Part shown: positions 17,413 to 29,651 of the stretch, in pieces
Numbering within the stretch: the first letter of the stretch is position 1
Layout: every line of letters starts with the position of its first letter
NCBI RefSeq assembly: GCF_003610235.1
Contig: NZ_RAPR01000001.1
Span: 4,464,001-4,528,000 of the forward strand
Source of the DNA: Catellatospora citrea
GTDB lineage: Bacteria > Actinomycetota > Actinomycetes > Mycobacteriales > Micromonosporaceae
Direction of reading: 5' to 3'
Length of the DNA stretch: 64,000 nt
Notes under the pieces: model-generated
Databases searched by the model: none
What the model saw: only the letters and a program-made list of their open reading frames with translations
Told to the model about the DNA's origin: nothing
Position numbers and translations under genes: made by a program

Positions 17413-18228
17413 ATGGAACGGCACGTGATCAGGCTCGCGGCGGTGCTGACGGCACTGCTGGCCGGGCTCGGGCTCGCCGCTTCTCCCGCGTGGGCCGCCG
17501 GATCGGATCTCGCGGTGCAGTCGGCGGACGGCCGCGACGGCGATGTGGGGCAGATCGTCAGTGTGCCGATCGGCCTCGCCAACAGGGGCCCGGACCCGAT
17601 CGGGGCGAAGTCGGTGACGGTGGCCTATCGGGCTCCGGCGGGTTCGGTGATCGTCCGGGCGAACGGCGCGACGAACTGCGTGTTCAACATGACCCGCACC
17701 ACGGCGCGCTGCCAGCTCGGGGCCGATTGGCGGGCTGCTCTCACCCTCAAGCCCGGCGAGTTCGTCAACCGCGACCTCGACCTGCGCGTCGACCGCAAGA
17801 TCACCGCTCCCGGTGTGGTCAGCGTGAGCTGCGGGTGCGACTCGAAGAAGTCGAACAACGCGACGAACATCGTGCTCAACGGCGTCACCAAGCCGATGCC
17901 GAGCACCTCGCCCAAGCCGTCGTCGAAGCCGTCGGCCTCCGCGTCGCCGTCGCCCGAGCCGTCGGCGACGCCGAGCGAGACGCCCGAGGCCACGGAGGAA
18001 CCGTCCGCCGAGGAGTCGACGGAACCGGTCGTGGCCGAGCCGTCGGAGCCGCCGGCGTCCGGCGACGCCACGCTGAGCGGGCTGATGCTGGTCGGCTTCG
18101 GCATCGTGCTGCTCGGCCTGGTCGGGCTGGGCGGCGCGGTGTACCTGTGGCGCGTGCGCGCCGGTCGCTACGATGACGACGGCGACGACGGCGGCCACGA
18201 CATGGACGCCACACAGGTGATCCGCTAG
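17413..18228 (+). CDS. Secreted, membrane-anchored protein with Pro/Ser/Glu-rich stalk
   Basis: The 271-residue protein has a clear signal peptide (residues 1-29, ending SPAWAAG) and an extracellular Ig-like domain (about 30-155) with four Cys and the phrase PIGLANRGPDPIG, as in CARDB/DUF11-type domains. A low-complexity PSPKPSSKPSASASP-like stalk follows (about 157-218). A transmembrane helix comes next (LMLVGFGIVLLGLVGLGGAV), and an acidic cytoplasmic tail with DDDGDDGG. There is no LPxTG, so anchoring is by the helix. ATG 17413 follows GGGAGGA; the longer frame from 17368 is less likely. Function is unknown; a wall-spanning adhesion or display role is possible. Confidence 0.75.
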   Translation: MERHVIRLAAVLTALLAGLGLAASPAWAAGSDLAVQSADGRDGDVGQIVSVPIGLANRGPDPIGAKSVTVAYRAPAGSVIVRANGATNCVFNMTRTTARCQLGADWRAALTLKPGEFVNRDLDLRVDRKITAPGVVSVSCGCDSKKSNNATNIVLNGVTKPMPSTSPKPSSKPSASASPSPEPSATPSETPEATEEPSAEESTEPVVAEPSEPPASGDATLSGLMLVGFGIVLLGLVGLGGAVYLWRVRAGRYDDDGDDGGHDMDATQVIR

Positions 18229-18282
18229 CGCAGTGTGGCGGCCGCCGCAGCGCGTCCGGACCGCGTTTGGCAGAGTGGCGCT

Positions 18283-18978
18283 GTGAGCCGCGCAGACCTG
18301 GATAAAGAGCCGTACGAGATCGCCGCCATGTTCGACGGCGTCGCGGAGAAGTACGACAAGACCAACTCCGTGCTGTCGTTCGGCCAGGACAAGGGCTGGC
18401 GTCGCGCGACCCGGGCCGCACTGGGCCTCAAGCGCGGTGAGAAGGTGCTCGACCTGGGCGCGGGCACCGGGGTCTCCACCGAGGAGCTGGCCCGCTCGGG
18501 CGCGTACGTGGTCGGCGTCGACTTGTCCCTGGGCATGCTGGCGGTGGGCCGCCGCGACCGGCCGCACGTGCCGCTGGTCGCCGGCGACGCGCTCGCGCTG
18601 CCGTTCCCCGACCACACCTTCGACGCGGTGACCACGTCGTTCGTCATCCGCAACGTGGCGAACACCCCGGCCGCGCTGCGCGAGCTGGCCCGGGTCACCA
18701 AGCCCGGCGGCCGCCTGGTGATCTGCGAGTTCTCGCACCCCGTCAACGGCGCGTTCCGCACCGTGTACCTGCAGTACCTGATGCGCTCGCTGCCCGCGGT
18801 GGCCCGCAAGGTCTCCAGCAACCCCGAGGCGTACGTCTACCTCGCCGAGTCCATCCGGGCCTGGCCCAACCAGAACGAGTTCGCCAAGATCATTGGCGAG
18901 AACTCCTGGACCCAGGTGAAGTACCGCAACCTGACCGGCGGCATCGTCGCGCTGCACCGGGCCGTCAAGCCCGCCTGA
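18283..18978 (+). CDS. menG: Demethylmenaquinone methyltransferase
   Basis: This enzyme (UbiE/MenG family) methylates demethylmenaquinone with S-adenosylmethionine in the last common step of menaquinone synthesis. The 231-residue product has [20 protein letters not shown] at the N-terminus, SAM motif I as [14 protein letters not shown], and the family signature [23 protein letters not shown] 18283 fits the usual start. It lies between mqnC and complex I, consistent with a quinone role. Annotation as ubiE is equally common. Confidence 0.92.
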   Translation: MSRADLDKEPYEIAAMFDGVAEKYDKTNSVLSFGQDKGWRRATRAALGLKRGEKVLDLGAGTGVSTEELARSGAYVVGVDLSLGMLAVGRRDRPHVPLVAGDALALPFPDHTFDAVTTSFVIRNVANTPAALRELARVTKPGGRLVICEFSHPVNGAFRTVYLQYLMRSLPAVARKVSSNPEAYVYLAESIRAWPNQNEFAKIIGENSWTQVKYRNLTGGIVALHRAVKPA

Positions 18979-19027
18979 TCCACGCGTTCGCCGGACACGG
19001 CGCTCCCCGCCGCCGCAGGATCGAACC

Positions 19028-19249
19028 ATGCGGTACGACGAGAGCGCGGTCATCGGCGTCCTCGGCGGCGGTTTCGGCGAGCCGCCGGTGCGCGTCGCCG
19101 ACCTGGAGGAGGCGGCCCGGCGCCGGTCGGCCGCCCGCCGGGCGACGCATCCCGTGCCGCCGCCCGCCCCGGATCCCGGCGTGCCCCCGGACCCGGATCC
19201 CGACCGGGTTCCCGAGCCGACCCCGGACCCCCAGCCCGGCCCGCCCTGA
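19028..19249 (+). CDS. Small Pro-rich hypothetical protein (73 aa)
   Basis: The ORF begins with ATG seven bases after AGGA. Third codon positions are almost all G or C, as in neighbouring genes. The first 45 residues include a possible helix (VADLEEAARRRSAARRA); the last 28 are Pro/Asp-rich (PDPDPDRVPEPTPDPQP). I recognise no family. It may be a real small gene or a lucky frame in GC-rich DNA. Confidence 0.4.
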   Translation: MRYDESAVIGVLGGGFGEPPVRVADLEEAARRRSAARRATHPVPPPAPDPGVPPDPDPDRVPEPTPDPQPGPP

Positions 19250-19321
19250 CGCGGCCGCGGTCGGTGCTGCTCGCCTCGGTCCTGCTCGCGCTCTGGGAGC
19301 GCGGCCGGGCCGAATGTGCAG

Positions 19322-19340
19322 TTAGGTTCACCTAACCACT
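19322..19340 (+). promoter_or_regulatory. Iron-box-like site (DtxR/IdeR type) upstream of the prenyl reductase gene
   Basis: TTAGGTTCACCTAACCACT matches 14 of 19 positions of the DtxR/IdeR consensus as I know it (TTAGGTTAGSCTAACCTAA), including both inner half-sites. The core GTTAGGT/ACCTAAC is a 7-bp inverted repeat at 19321-19336. It is 97 nt before the ATG at 19437. Binding is inferred. Confidence 0.4.
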
Positions 19341-19436
19341 ACGGGTCCTTGACGCAGTTCTAGACTGCTCGCCGGACTTGCTTGTGAAGACTTTCACGAG
19401 CCCCGAACGAGCGTTAAGGCCGAGGTGGAGGTGAGC

Positions 19437-20705
19437 ATGACACCGACCGATGTCGATGCGGATGTGATCGTCGTTGGAGCCGGTCCCGGTGGCTCCGCCG
19501 CCGCCTATCACCTTGCCAAGCACGGTGCGAAGGTGCTGCTGCTGGAGAAGACCGAGTTCCCGCGGGAGAAGGTCTGCGGCGACGGACTGACCCCGCGCGC
19601 GGTCAAGCAGCTGATCGACATGGGCGTCGACGTGAGCCCCGAGGCCGGCTGGCTGCACAACAAGGGCCTGCGGGTGATCGGCGGCGGCGTCCGGCTGGAG
19701 CTGGACTGGCCCGACCTGGCCAGCTTCCCCGACTTCGGCCTGGTGCGCACGCGCATGGACTTCGACGACATGCTCGCCCAAAGGGCCGTCGCCGCGGGCG
19801 CCGACCTGCGCACCGGCCACAACGTGACCGGCCCGGTGCTGGACACCGAAGGCCGCGTGGTCGGCGTCGAGGTGCGCACGCCCGACGGTGACAAGACGCT
19901 GCGCTCGCACCTGGTGGTGGCCGCCGACGGCGTGTCCGGCCGGTTCGCGCTCGCGCTGGGCATGGCCAAGCGCGAGGACCGCCCGATGGGCGTCGCGGTG
20001 CGCCGCTACTACCACTGCCCGGTCAAGGCGAACGACGACTACCTGGAGTCCTGGCTCGAACTGCGCAGCCGCGAGGCGGGCGCCGCACAGCTGCCCGGCT
20101 ACGGCTGGATCTTCGGGCTCGGCGACGGCCGGGTCAACGTCGGCCTGGGCGTGCTGAACTCCTCCAAGGCCTACCAGGCGACGAACTACCGCACCATGCT
20201 CACCGACTGGATCGGCAGCACCCCCGAGGAATGGGGTCTGAACGAGGCCAACGCCGACGGCAAGATCCTCGGCGCGGCGCTGCCGATGGGGTTCAACCGC
20301 ACGCCCCACTACACCCGGGGCATGATGCTGGTGGGCGACTCGGGCGGCATGGTCAACCCCTTCAACGGCGAGGGCATCGCGTACGCGATGGAGTCCGGCC
20401 AGCTGGCCGCCGAGGTCCTGATCCAGGCGCTGGCCCGCCCGGCGGGCCCGGCCCGGGAGCTGGCGCTGCAGGCATATGCGAGCGAGCTCAAGCGCCGGTT
20501 CGGCGGTTACTACCGAATCGGCGGGATCTTCGTGAAGCTGATCGGCAATCCGCAGATCATGAAGGTGGCGACGAAGCACGGGATGCCGCATCCCACGCTC
20601 ATGCGGTTCGTGCTCAAGCTGCTGGCGAACCTCACCGATCCGCGGGGTGGCGACTCCATGGACCGGATCATCAATGCCATGTCCCGCGTGGCACCCGCGG
20701 TGTAG
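19437..20705 (+). CDS. Geranylgeranyl reductase family FAD-dependent oxidoreductase
   Basis: The 422-residue flavoprotein opens with the FAD-binding motif VIVVGAGPGGSAAAYHLAKHG and has the family elements FPREKVCGDGLTPRAV and GDSGGMVNPFNGEGIAYAME. Members saturate isoprenoid double bonds; the mycobacterial relative MenJ reduces one unit of the menaquinone tail. Its place between menG and the nuo operon supports a menaquinone-tail substrate, but this is inferred from context. ATG 19437 has GGAGG at ideal distance. An iron-box-like site lies upstream. nuoA follows after 79 nt, so read-through into complex I is possible. Confidence 0.88.
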   Translation: MTPTDVDADVIVVGAGPGGSAAAYHLAKHGAKVLLLEKTEFPREKVCGDGLTPRAVKQLIDMGVDVSPEAGWLHNKGLRVIGGGVRLELDWPDLASFPDFGLVRTRMDFDDMLAQRAVAAGADLRTGHNVTGPVLDTEGRVVGVEVRTPDGDKTLRSHLVVAADGVSGRFALALGMAKREDRPMGVAVRRYYHCPVKANDDYLESWLELRSREAGAAQLPGYGWIFGLGDGRVNVGLGVLNSSKAYQATNYRTMLTDWIGSTPEEWGLNEANADGKILGAALPMGFNRTPHYTRGMMLVGDSGGMVNPFNGEGIAYAMESGQLAAEVLIQALARPAGPARELALQAYASELKRRFGGYYRIGGIFVKLIGNPQIMKVATKHGMPHPTLMRFVLKLLANLTDPRGGDSMDRIINAMSRVAPAV

Positions 20706-20784
20706 CGGGCCGCGGGGCGAGGATCATAATCCGAGCTGCAAGCAGGCGAAACACTAATCAACCGGGAAGAAAGGACGTAGGCAG

Positions 20785-21153
20785 GTGTCGCTCTCCGCGT
20801 ACGTGCCCATCGTTGGGCTCTTCGCGCTGGCCGCGGCCTTCGGGCTTTTCTCGGTCACGGCCGCGCCCTTCATCGGACCCCGCCGCTTCAACAAGGCGAA
20901 GCTCGACGCCTACGAGTGCGGCATCGAGCCGACCCCGCAGCCGATCGGCGGCGGGCGCTTCCCGATCAAGTTCTACTTGACCGCGATGCTCTTCATCGTC
21001 TTCGACATCGAGATCATCTTCCTCTACCCCTGGGCTGTCACCTTCGACAACTTCCAGGGGTGGTTCGTCTTCGTCGAGATGCTTCTGTTCATCGGCACGG
21101 TGTTCATCGCGTACGCCTACGTGTGGCGTCGCGGTGGCCTGGATTGGGACTGA
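20785..21153 (+). CDS. nuoA: NADH-quinone oxidoreductase subunit A
   Basis: NuoA is a small membrane subunit at the junction of the peripheral and membrane arms of complex I. The 122-residue protein has three predicted membrane helices and the conserved loop with [23 protein letters not shown] 20785 is preceded by an AGGACGTAGG-type ribosome site. It opens the 14-gene operon, and nuoB follows after one base. Confidence 0.94.
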   Translation: MSLSAYVPIVGLFALAAAFGLFSVTAAPFIGPRRFNKAKLDAYECGIEPTPQPIGGGRFPIKFYLTAMLFIVFDIEIIFLYPWAVTFDNFQGWFVFVEMLLFIGTVFIAYAYVWRRGGLDWD

Positions 21154-21154
21154 C

Positions 21155-21807
<653 letters not shown>

Positions 21808-21811
<4 letters not shown>

Positions 21812-22443
21812 CTCAGCCTGAAGGTCTGTTCGGCGTCACCGGCACCGGTGACACCTCCGGCATGGGCGGCCTGGTCCGCAAGCGGCCGGTGCAGCTCGAC
21901 GCGCAGCGGCCGTACGGCGGCTGGTACGACGAGGTCGTGGACGCGCTGGAGGAGGCCTACCCGGGCTTCTCCGACGCGATCGAGCGGGTCGTCATCGACC
22001 GCGGTGAGCTGACCCTGCACATCGTCCCGGCGAAGATCGCCGAGGTGTGCCAGATCCTGCGCGACGACCTGTCGCTGCGCTACGAGCTGTGCTCGTCGGT
22101 GTCCGGCGTGGACTACATCGCCGAGGAGCGCCGCCTGCACGTGGTGTACCACCTCACCTCGATGACGTACCGCCGCCGCATCCGCCTGGAGTGCGCGGTC
22201 ACCGCGGCCGACCCGCACCTGCCCAGCGTGACCACGGTCTACCCGACCGCGGACTGGCAGGAGCGCGAGGCGTACGACATGTTCGGCGTGATCTTCGACG
22301 GCCACCCGAACCTGACCCGCATCCTCATGCCGGACGACTGGGACGGCCACCCGCAGCGCAAGGACTACCCGCTGGGCGGCGTGCCGGTCGAGTACAAGGG
22401 CGCCGAGATCCCGCCGCCCGACAGCCGGAGGGCTTACCGATGA
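21808..22443 (+). CDS. nuoC: NADH-quinone oxidoreductase subunit C
   Basis: The 211-residue peripheral-arm subunit holds the 30-kDa signature [18 protein letters not shown] followed by [11 protein letters not shown] 21808 overlaps the nuoB stop (GTGA). About 50 N-terminal residues are a poorly conserved, Gly-rich lead. NuoC stabilises the N2 region with NuoD. Confidence 0.94.
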
Positions 22444-23765
22444 GCAACGCTGGTTACGCGCAGGAGCGCGAGACGACCGAGGGCAAGGTCTTCACGGTCA
22501 CCGGTGGCGACTGGGACAGCATCGTCTCGGGCGTCGACCCGCTGCACGACGAGCGCATCGTCGTCAACATGGGTCCGCAGCACCCGTCCACGCACGGCGT
22601 GCTGCGCCTGGTGCTGGAGATGGAGGGCGAGACCGTCACCGAGGCCCGCCTCGTCGTCGGCTACCTGCACACGGGCATCGAGAAGAACATGGAGTACCGC
22701 ACCTGGACGCAGGGCTCCACGTTCGTGACCCGGATGGACTACCTCGCCCCGATCTTCAACGAGACGGCGTACAGCCTCGCGGTGGAGAAGCTGCTGGGCA
22801 TCGAGGACCAGGTCACCGACCGCGCCAACACCATCCGCGTGCTGATGATGGAGCTCAACCGGATCTCCTCGCACCTGGTGTGGCTGGCGACCACCGGTAT
22901 GGAGCTCGGCGCGCTGTCGATGATGATCTACGGCTTCCGTGAGCGTGAGTTCATCCTCGACATCTTCGAGATGATCACCGGTCTGCGGATGAACATGGCC
23001 TACGTGCGCCCGGGCGGCGTGTCGCAGGACGTGCCGGACACGGCGATCGTGAAGATCCGGGAGTTCCTCGACTTCATGCCCAAGCGGCTCAAGGAGTACG
23101 AGGACCTGCTGTCCGGCCAGCCGATCTGGACCGCCCGCACCAAGGGCGTCGCGGTGCTGGACGTGACCGGCTGCGTGGCGCTCGGCGTCACCGGCCCGGT
23201 GCTGCGCAGCTCGGGCCTGGCCTGGGACCTGCGCAAGACCATGCCGTACTGCGGTTACGAGACCTACGACTTCGACGTGCCGACCCAGCCCGAGGGCGAC
23301 GTGTTCGCGCGTTACCTGGTGCGCCTGGCCGAGATCCGGGAGTCGCTGAAGATCATCGAGCAGGCGCTGGACCGGCTCAAGCCCGGCCCGGTCATGGTCG
23401 AGGACCGGAAGATCGCCTGGCCCGCGCAGCTCGCGCTCGGCAACGACGGCCTGGGCAACTCGCTGGAGCACGTCGCGCACATCATGGGCCAGTCCATGGA
23501 GTCCCTGATCCACCACTTCAAGCTGGTCACCGAGGGCTTCCGGGTCCCGGCCGGCCAGGTGTACGTGCCGATCGAGGGCCCGCGCGGCGAGTTGGGCGCG
23601 CACGTGATCTCGGATGGGGGCACCCGGCCGTTCCGGGTGCACATGCGGGAGCCGAGCTTCGTGAACCTGCAGGCAATTCCGGCCATGGCCGAGGGCGGCC
23701 TGCTGGCAGATGTGATCGCGGGTGGAGCCAGCCTCGACCCGGTGATGGGTGGGTGTGACCGATGA
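22440..23765 (+). CDS. nuoD: NADH-quinone oxidoreductase subunit D
   Basis: NuoD (49-kDa) forms the quinone-binding pocket with NuoB. The 441-residue product has [15 protein letters not shown] near residue 43 and ends with the usual DPVMGGCDR. The ATG overlaps the nuoC stop, so the longer open frame starting at 22047 is a readthrough frame, not the gene start. It is a separate gene, not fused to NuoC as in some bacteria. Confidence 0.95.
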   Translation: MSNAGYAQERETTEGKVFTVTGGDWDSIVSGVDPLHDERIVVNMGPQHPSTHGVLRLVLEMEGETVTEARLVVGYLHTGIEKNMEYRTWTQGSTFVTRMDYLAPIFNETAYSLAVEKLLGIEDQVTDRANTIRVLMMELNRISSHLVWLATTGMELGALSMMIYGFREREFILDIFEMITGLRMNMAYVRPGGVSQDVPDTAIVKIREFLDFMPKRLKEYEDLLSGQPIWTARTKGVAVLDVTGCVALGVTGPVLRSSGLAWDLRKTMPYCGYETYDFDVPTQPEGDVFARYLVRLAEIRESLKIIEQALDRLKPGPVMVEDRKIAWPAQLALGNDGLGNSLEHVAHIMGQSMESLIHHFKLVTEGFRVPAGQVYVPIEGPRGELGAHVISDGGTRPFRVHMREPSFVNLQAIPAMAEGGLLADVIAGGASLDPVMGGCDR

Positions 23766-24484
23766 CAGCGCCGCAGAAGTCGGTGGACGTGTTCGACGAG
23801 AAGACCCGGGAGCTGGCGCGTGACATCGTCGCGCGCTTCCCGGAGGGCAAGGAGCGCTCGGCACTGCTGCCGATGCTGCACCTGGTCCAGTCGGTCGAGG
23901 GCTACGTGTCCCCGGCCGGGGTCGCGTTCTGCGCCGAGCAGCTCAACCTGACCAAGGCCCAGGTCGGCGCGGTCGCCACCTTCTACACCATGTACAAGCG
24001 CCGCCCGACCGGCGAGTACCTGGTCAGCGTCTGCACCAACACCCTGTGCAACGTGCTCGGCGGGCAGGAGGTCTACGACACCCTGTCGGAGACCCTGGGC
24101 GTCGGCCACGACGAGACCACCGAGGACGGCAAGATCACGCTGGAGCACGCCGAGTGCCTCGCCGCGTGCGACTACGGCCCGGTGCTCACCGTCAACTACG
24201 ACTTCTTCGACAACGTGACCCCGGAGAGCGCGCTCGACGTGGTCGGCAAGCTCAAGTCCGGGCAGCGGCCGATGCCGTCCCGCGGCGCCCGGCTGTGCTC
24301 GTTGAAGGAGACGGCGTTGCAGCTGGCGGGCTTCGCCGACGAGCGCGAGGGCGCGGTCGCCGACGGCCCGGCGGGCGACTCGACCCTGCGCGGCGTGCGC
24401 CTGGCGCAGCAGCACGGGATCAGCCCGGCCGGTTTCGACATCAACACGCCCATCCCGACTCCCTCGAAGGAGGCGGCGAAGTGA
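23762..24484 (+). CDS. nuoE: NADH-quinone oxidoreductase subunit E
   Basis: NuoE binds [2Fe-2S] cluster N1a beside NuoF. In this 240-residue product the ligands are C91 and C96 (CTNTLC) and C132 and C136 (CLAAC). The last 80 residues (after [12 protein letters not shown]) extend beyond the core and are Ala/Gly-rich. ATG overlaps the nuoD stop and the nuoF GTG overlaps its own stop. Confidence 0.94.
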   Translation: MTAPQKSVDVFDEKTRELARDIVARFPEGKERSALLPMLHLVQSVEGYVSPAGVAFCAEQLNLTKAQVGAVATFYTMYKRRPTGEYLVSVCTNTLCNVLGGQEVYDTLSETLGVGHDETTEDGKITLEHAECLAACDYGPVLTVNYDFFDNVTPESALDVVGKLKSGQRPMPSRGARLCSLKETALQLAGFADEREGAVADGPAGDSTLRGVRLAQQHGISPAGFDINTPIPTPSKEAAK

Positions 24485-25797
24485 GCACGCCCAGCGCGGC
24501 CACCCTGGCCAAGCTCACCCCGGTCCTCACCAAGCGCTGGCTGTCCCCCGACGCCTGGCGCCTCGACGTCTACGAGCGCCTGGACGGTTACGCCGCCCTG
24601 CGCAAGGCCCTGGCCGTGCACCCGGACGACCTGATCGCCCTGATCAAGGACTCCGGCCTGCGTGGTCGCGGCGGCGCGGGCTTCCCGACCGGGCTCAAGT
24701 GGGGCTTCATCCCCCAGAACGACGGCAAGCCGCACTACCTGGTCGTCAACGCCGACGAGGGCGAGCCGGGCACCTGCAAGGACCTGCCGCTGATGGCCCA
24801 CGACCCGCACTCGCTGGTCGAGGGCGTCATCATCGCCTCGTACGCGATCCGGGCCAACCGCGCCTACATCTACATCCGCGGTGAGGCGGTGCACGCCGCG
24901 CGGCGGCTGCGCCACGCGGTCGCCGAGGCCTACAAGGCCGGCTACCTCGGCAAGAACATCCTGGGCAGCGGGTACGACCTCGACCTGGTGGTGCACTCCG
25001 GCGCGGGCGCGTACATCTGCGGCGAGGAGACGGCGCTGCTGGACTCGCTGGAGGGCTTCCGCGGCCAGCCGCGGCTGCGCCCGCCGTTCCCGGCGACGCA
25101 CGGCCTCTACGCCAGCCCGACCGTCGTCAACAACGTGGGCACCATCGCCAGCGTGCCGTACATCGTGCTGGGCGGAGCCGCCTGGTGGAAGACGATGGGC
25201 ACGGAGAAGTCGTCCGGCCCGATGATCTACTCGCTGTCCGGCCGGGTGAAGAACCCGGGCCAGTACGAGTGCTCGATGGGCATCACGCTGCGCGAGCTGA
25301 TCGAGCTGGCCGGCGGCATGCAGGACGGCCACCAGCTGCGCTTCTGGACCCCGGGCGGCTCGTCGACGCCGCTGCTGACCGGCGACCACATCGACGTCGC
25401 GATGGACTTCGAGTCCGTGGCCGCGGCCGGTTCCATCCTCGGCACCACCGCCGTCCAGCTCTTCAGCGACCAGGACTGCCCGGTCTACGCGACCTACCGG
25501 TGGCTGGAGTTCTACCACCACGAGTCGTGCGGCAAGTGCACCCCGTGCCGCGAGGGCAACTACTGGATGGTGCGGGTCTACCGGCGCATCCTCTCCGGCG
25601 AGGGCACGCTCGAGGACCTGGACACCCTGCTGGACACCGCTGCCAACATCCTGGGCCGGTCCTTCTGCGGTCTCGGCGACGGCGCGACCAGCCCGGTGAC
25701 CTCCTCCCTGCAGTACTTCAAGCAGGACTACCTGGACTACATCGAGGGTCGCAAGGCGCCGAAGCTCAGCGCCCACGCCCTGGCAGGAGCGCACTGA
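24481..25797 (+). CDS. nuoF: NADH-quinone oxidoreductase subunit F
   Basis: NuoF is the NADH-oxidising subunit with FMN and cluster N3. The 438-residue product shows [15 protein letters not shown] (NADH/FMN site), [13 protein letters not shown], and the cluster ligands [11 protein letters not shown] with a later Cys in [14 protein letters not shown] 24481 overlaps the nuoE stop. Confidence 0.95.
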   Translation: MSTPSAATLAKLTPVLTKRWLSPDAWRLDVYERLDGYAALRKALAVHPDDLIALIKDSGLRGRGGAGFPTGLKWGFIPQNDGKPHYLVVNADEGEPGTCKDLPLMAHDPHSLVEGVIIASYAIRANRAYIYIRGEAVHAARRLRHAVAEAYKAGYLGKNILGSGYDLDLVVHSGAGAYICGEETALLDSLEGFRGQPRLRPPFPATHGLYASPTVVNNVGTIASVPYIVLGGAAWWKTMGTEKSSGPMIYSLSGRVKNPGQYECSMGITLRELIELAGGMQDGHQLRFWTPGGSSTPLLTGDHIDVAMDFESVAAAGSILGTTAVQLFSDQDCPVYATYRWLEFYHHESCGKCTPCREGNYWMVRVYRRILSGEGTLEDLDTLLDTAANILGRSFCGLGDGATSPVTSSLQYFKQDYLDYIEGRKAPKLSAHALAGAH

Positions 25798-25799
25798 CA

Positions 25800-28271
25800 A
25801 TGAGCCAGGAAGTACAGAAGCACACCGACACCGTCACGCTCACCATCGACGGCATCGAGGTGACCGCGCCCAAGGGCGAGCTGGTCATCCGCACCGCCGA
25901 GCGGCTGGGCATCGACATCCCGCGGTTCTGCGACCACCCGCTGCTGGCCCCGGCCGGCGCCTGCCGCCAGTGCCTGGTGGACGTGGAGGGCCAGCGCAAG
26001 CCGGTCGCCTCGTGCACCCAGACGGTGGCCGACGGCATGGTGGTGCGCACGCAGCTGACCTCCGAGGTCGCCCGCAAGGCCCAGGAGGGTGTGATGGAGC
26101 TGCTGCTCATCAACCACCCGCTGGACTGCCCCATGTGCGACAAGGGCGGCGAGTGCCCGCTGCAGAACCAGGCCATGCAGGTCGGCCGGCCGGAGTCGCG
26201 CTTCCACGAGCACAAGCGCGAGTACGAGAAGCCGATCAACATCTCCTCGCAGGTGCTGCTGGACCGCGAGCGCTGCGTGCTCTGCCAGCGCTGCACCCGG
26301 TTCTCCGACGAGATCGCGGGCGACAAGTTCATCGACCTGATGGACCGGTCGTCGGCCGAGCAGATCGGCATCTACCGCGACGCCTCGTTCGGGCACTCGC
26401 ACGAGCACGGCACGATCGACGAGCTGGCCTACGACCAGGACGACCCGGAGTCGGGCGACGTCCCGTTCAACTCGTACTTCTCCGGTAACACGATCCAGAT
26501 CTGCCCGGTCGGCGCGCTCACCAGCGAGCAGTACCGCTTCCGCGCCCGGCCGTTCGACCTGGTGTCCTCGCCGAGCAAGTGCGAGCACTGCGCGTCGGGC
26601 TGCGACATGCGCACCGATCACCGCCGCGGCAAGGTGCTGCGCCGGCTGGCCGGCAACGACCCGCAGGTCAACGAGGAGTGGAACTGCGACAAGGGCCGGT
26701 GGGGCTTCCGCTACACCACCGCCTTCGACCGGCTCACCACGCCGCTGGTGCGGGACAAGGAGACCGGCGAGCTGCGCGAGGCCTCGTGGACCGAGGCGAT
26801 CACCGTGGCCGCCGAGGGCCTGCGGGCGGCACGGGACGGCGCGTACGGCGTCGGCGTGCTGACCGGCGGCCGACTGACCGTCGAGGACGCGTACGCGTAC
26901 GCGAAGTTCAGCCGCATCGTGCTGGGCAGCAACGACATCGACTTCCGGGCCCGCCCGCTGTCGGCGGAGGAGGCCGAGTTCCTGGCCTCGTCGGTCGTCG
27001 GCGAGCAGTCGGTCACCTACACCGACCTGGAGCAGGCCAAGCACGTGGTGCTGGTCGGCTTCGAGCCGGAGGAGGAGAGCCCGATCATCCTGCTCCGCCT
27101 GCGCAAGGCGGCGGCCAAGGGCAAGCTCAAGGTCACCTCGGTGGCCCCGTTCCTGACCCGCGGCGCGGAGAAGGCCGGCGCGACGCTGGCCCAGTGCGTG
27201 CCCGGCCAGGAGCCGGCGGTGCTGTCCAACCTGGAGGGCGTCGAGCCCGGCACGATCGTGCTGGTCGGCGAGCGCCTGGCCACGGTCCGCGGCGGCTTCT
27301 CCGCGGCGGCGAGCCTGGCCGCGCGTAGCGGCGCGAAGCTGGCCTGGGTGCCGCGGCGCGCGGGCGACCGCGGTGCGGTCGACGCGGGCTGCCTGCCCAC
27401 GCTGCTGCCGGGCGGCCGTTCGGTCGCCGACGCGGCGGCGCGGGCCGAGCTGTCGGCGGCCTGGGGCGTCGCGGCGGGCGTGATCCCGAGCCAGACCGGC
27501 CGGGACACCGACGCGATCCTGGCCGCGGCCGCCTCCGGCAAGCTGGGCGCGCTGGTCGTGGCGGGTGTCGACCCGGCCGACCTGAGCGACCCGAAGGCCG
27601 CCGAGGAGGCGCTGGACAAGGTCGGCTTCCTGGTCTCGCTGGAGCTGCGGCTGAGCGCCGTGTCCCGGCGCGCGAACGTGGTGTTCCCGGTCGCCGCGCC
27701 GGCCGAGAAGGCCGGCTCGTACGTGAACTGGGAAGGCCGCCTGCGCACCTACGAGCAGGCGCTGGACACCCCGAACACGGGTGCGAAGCTGACCGACGCC
27801 CGGGTGCTCGACGCGCTGGCCGCCCGCCTGGGCGTCACCCTGGGCACCGGCGACGTGCTCGCGGTGCGTCGCGAGCTGGGCAGCCTGCCCGCGACCGGCG
27901 CACAGCGCCCGGCCGCGCCGGCCGAGGTGGGCGCGGCCGCGCCCGCGCTCAAGCAGAACGAGGCGATCCTGGCCAGCTGGGCGCAGCTGATCGACCTGGG
28001 CAGCCTGACCGACGGTGACGAGGTGCTGGCCGGCACCGCGCGCCCGCCGGTGGTGCGCCTGTCGAAGGCCCGCGCCACCGCGCTGGGTGTCGCCGACGGC
28101 GACCCGGTGACCGTCGGGACCGCGCGGGGTGCGATCACCCTGCCGGCCGCGATCACCGAGATCTCCGATGACGTCGTCTGGGTGCCGACCAACTCGCCGG
28201 GTTCCACGCTGCGCCGCACGCTCGGCGCGAACCCGGGTGCGGTCGTGACCGTGAGCGGAGGAAGCAAATGA
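25800..28271 (+). CDS. nuoG: NADH-quinone oxidoreductase subunit G
   Basis: The 823-residue protein begins with a ferredoxin domain (Cys in [17 protein letters not shown]). It continues with [16 protein letters not shown], then [10 protein letters not shown] and CPVGALT. It also keeps the N7 site (CEHCASGC plus a Cys about 27 residues later), which many complex I enzymes have lost. The C-terminal part (from about 300) is a molybdopterin-oxidoreductase-like domain. ATG 25800 is two bases after the nuoF stop. Confidence 0.94.
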   Translation: MSQEVQKHTDTVTLTIDGIEVTAPKGELVIRTAERLGIDIPRFCDHPLLAPAGACRQCLVDVEGQRKPVASCTQTVADGMVVRTQLTSEVARKAQEGVMELLLINHPLDCPMCDKGGECPLQNQAMQVGRPESRFHEHKREYEKPINISSQVLLDRERCVLCQRCTRFSDEIAGDKFIDLMDRSSAEQIGIYRDASFGHSHEHGTIDELAYDQDDPESGDVPFNSYFSGNTIQICPVGALTSEQYRFRARPFDLVSSPSKCEHCASGCDMRTDHRRGKVLRRLAGNDPQVNEEWNCDKGRWGFRYTTAFDRLTTPLVRDKETGELREASWTEAITVAAEGLRAARDGAYGVGVLTGGRLTVEDAYAYAKFSRIVLGSNDIDFRARPLSAEEAEFLASSVVGEQSVTYTDLEQAKHVVLVGFEPEEESPIILLRLRKAAAKGKLKVTSVAPFLTRGAEKAGATLAQCVPGQEPAVLSNLEGVEPGTIVLVGERLATVRGGFSAAASLAARSGAKLAWVPRRAGDRGAVDAGCLPTLLPGGRSVADAAARAELSAAWGVAAGVIPSQTGRDTDAILAAAASGKLGALVVAGVDPADLSDPKAAEEALDKVGFLVSLELRLSAVSRRANVVFPVAAPAEKAGSYVNWEGRLRTYEQALDTPNTGAKLTDARVLDALAARLGVTLGTGDVLAVRRELGSLPATGAQRPAAPAEVGAAAPALKQNEAILASWAQLIDLGSLTDGDEVLAGTARPPVVRLSKARATALGVADGDPVTVGTARGAITLPAAITEISDDVVWVPTNSPGSTLRRTLGANPGAVVTVSGGSK

Positions 28272-29650
28272 TCCTCGCCCCCATCGGTTTCCTGGCGGAG
28301 GACCCGGCAACCGGCGATCCGACGCTGGTCGACTTCGGGCATGACCCGTGGTGGATCGTCCTCATCAAGGTGGTCGGCGTCTTCGTCTTCCTCGTGGTGA
28401 TGACCCTGTTCACCATCTGGTACGAGCGCCGCGTGGTGGCCCGGATGCAGGTGCGTCCCGGCCCGAACCGGCACGGTCCCTTCGGTCTGCTGCAGTCGCT
28501 GGCCGACGGTCTGAAGCTGGCGTTCAAGGAAGACATCATGCCGCTCAAGGCGGACAAGGTGGTCTTCTTCCTGGCGCCGGTGATCTCGACCGTGTGCGCG
28601 TTCACCGCGTTCTCGATCATGCCGTTCGGCCCGTTCGTGTCGATGTTCGGCGTGCGCACGCCGCTGCAGCTGACCGACATCTCGGTGGCGGTGCTGCTGG
28701 TGCTGGCCTGCTCCGGCATGGGCATCTACGGCATCGTGCTGGGCGGCTGGGCCTCCGGCTCGACCTACCCGCTGCTCGGCGGCCTGCGCTCCAGCGCCCA
28801 GCTGATCTCGTACGAGGTCGCGATGGGCCTGTCGTTCGTGGCCGTCTTCATGACCGCGGGCACCATGAGCACCTCGGAGATCGTCAACGCGCAGGCGCAG
28901 GGCGCGCCGGTCAAGCTGGGCGGGTTCGAGTTCACCGCGCCGAGCTGGTTCTTCCTGCTGCTGCTGCCGAGCTTCGTCATCTACGCGATCTCGGCGGTCG
29001 GCGAGACCAACCGGGCCCCGTTCGACCTCCCCGAGGCCGAGTCGGAGCTGGTCGGCGGTTTCCACACCGAGTACTCGTCGCTGAAGTTCGCGCTGTTCTT
29101 CCTGGCCGAGTACATCAACATGGTGACCGTCTCCGGTCTGTGCGCCACCCTGTTCCTGGGCGGCTGGCGCGCGCCGACCTCGTTCGAGAGCTTCTGGCCG
29201 GGCATCAACTCGGGCTGGTGGCCGCTGCTGTGGTTCACCATCAAGGTGCTGCTGCTGCTGTTCGTCTTCATCTGGCTGCGGGGCACGCTGCCCCGGCTGC
29301 GCTACGACCAGTTCATGCGCTTCGGCTGGAAGGTCCTCATCCCGGTCAACCTGGTGTGGATCCTGGCCCTGGCCTTCATCAAGACCATGCAGAAGCAGCA
29401 GATGGACGGCTGGACCAAGGTCTGGTTCGTGGCCGTGCCGCTGGTCGTGATCCTGCTGCTGGCCCTGCTGTGGCCGCAGAAGAAGGAGGAGCCGGCCCTG
29501 CCCGTCGAGGAGCAGGTGGCCCGGCGTCCCGAGGGCAGCTTCCCGCTGCCGCCGATGGACCTGCAGGTGCCGGTGAGCCCGCGCGCCAAGCGGCTGACCG
29601 CCGAGCGCGAGACCGTGCCCGCCACCGACGACGTATACAAGGAGGTGTGA
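28268..29650 (+). CDS. nuoH: NADH-quinone oxidoreductase subunit H
   Basis: NuoH is the multi-helix membrane subunit that completes the quinone channel. The 460-residue product has eight or so membrane helices and the signatures [11 protein letters not shown] and [18 protein letters not shown] hydrophilic C-terminal tail of about 60 residues ([14 protein letters not shown] onwards) extends beyond the core, as in many actinobacteria. ATG overlaps the nuoG stop. Confidence 0.95.
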   Translation: MILAPIGFLAEDPATGDPTLVDFGHDPWWIVLIKVVGVFVFLVVMTLFTIWYERRVVARMQVRPGPNRHGPFGLLQSLADGLKLAFKEDIMPLKADKVVFFLAPVISTVCAFTAFSIMPFGPFVSMFGVRTPLQLTDISVAVLLVLACSGMGIYGIVLGGWASGSTYPLLGGLRSSAQLISYEVAMGLSFVAVFMTAGTMSTSEIVNAQAQGAPVKLGGFEFTAPSWFFLLLLPSFVIYAISAVGETNRAPFDLPEAESELVGGFHTEYSSLKFALFFLAEYINMVTVSGLCATLFLGGWRAPTSFESFWPGINSGWWPLLWFTIKVLLLLFVFIWLRGTLPRLRYDQFMRFGWKVLIPVNLVWILALAFIKTMQKQQMDGWTKVWFVAVPLVVILLLALLWPQKKEEPALPVEEQVARRPEGSFPLPPMDLQVPVSPRAKRLTAERETVPATDDVYKEV

Positions 29651-29651
29651 C

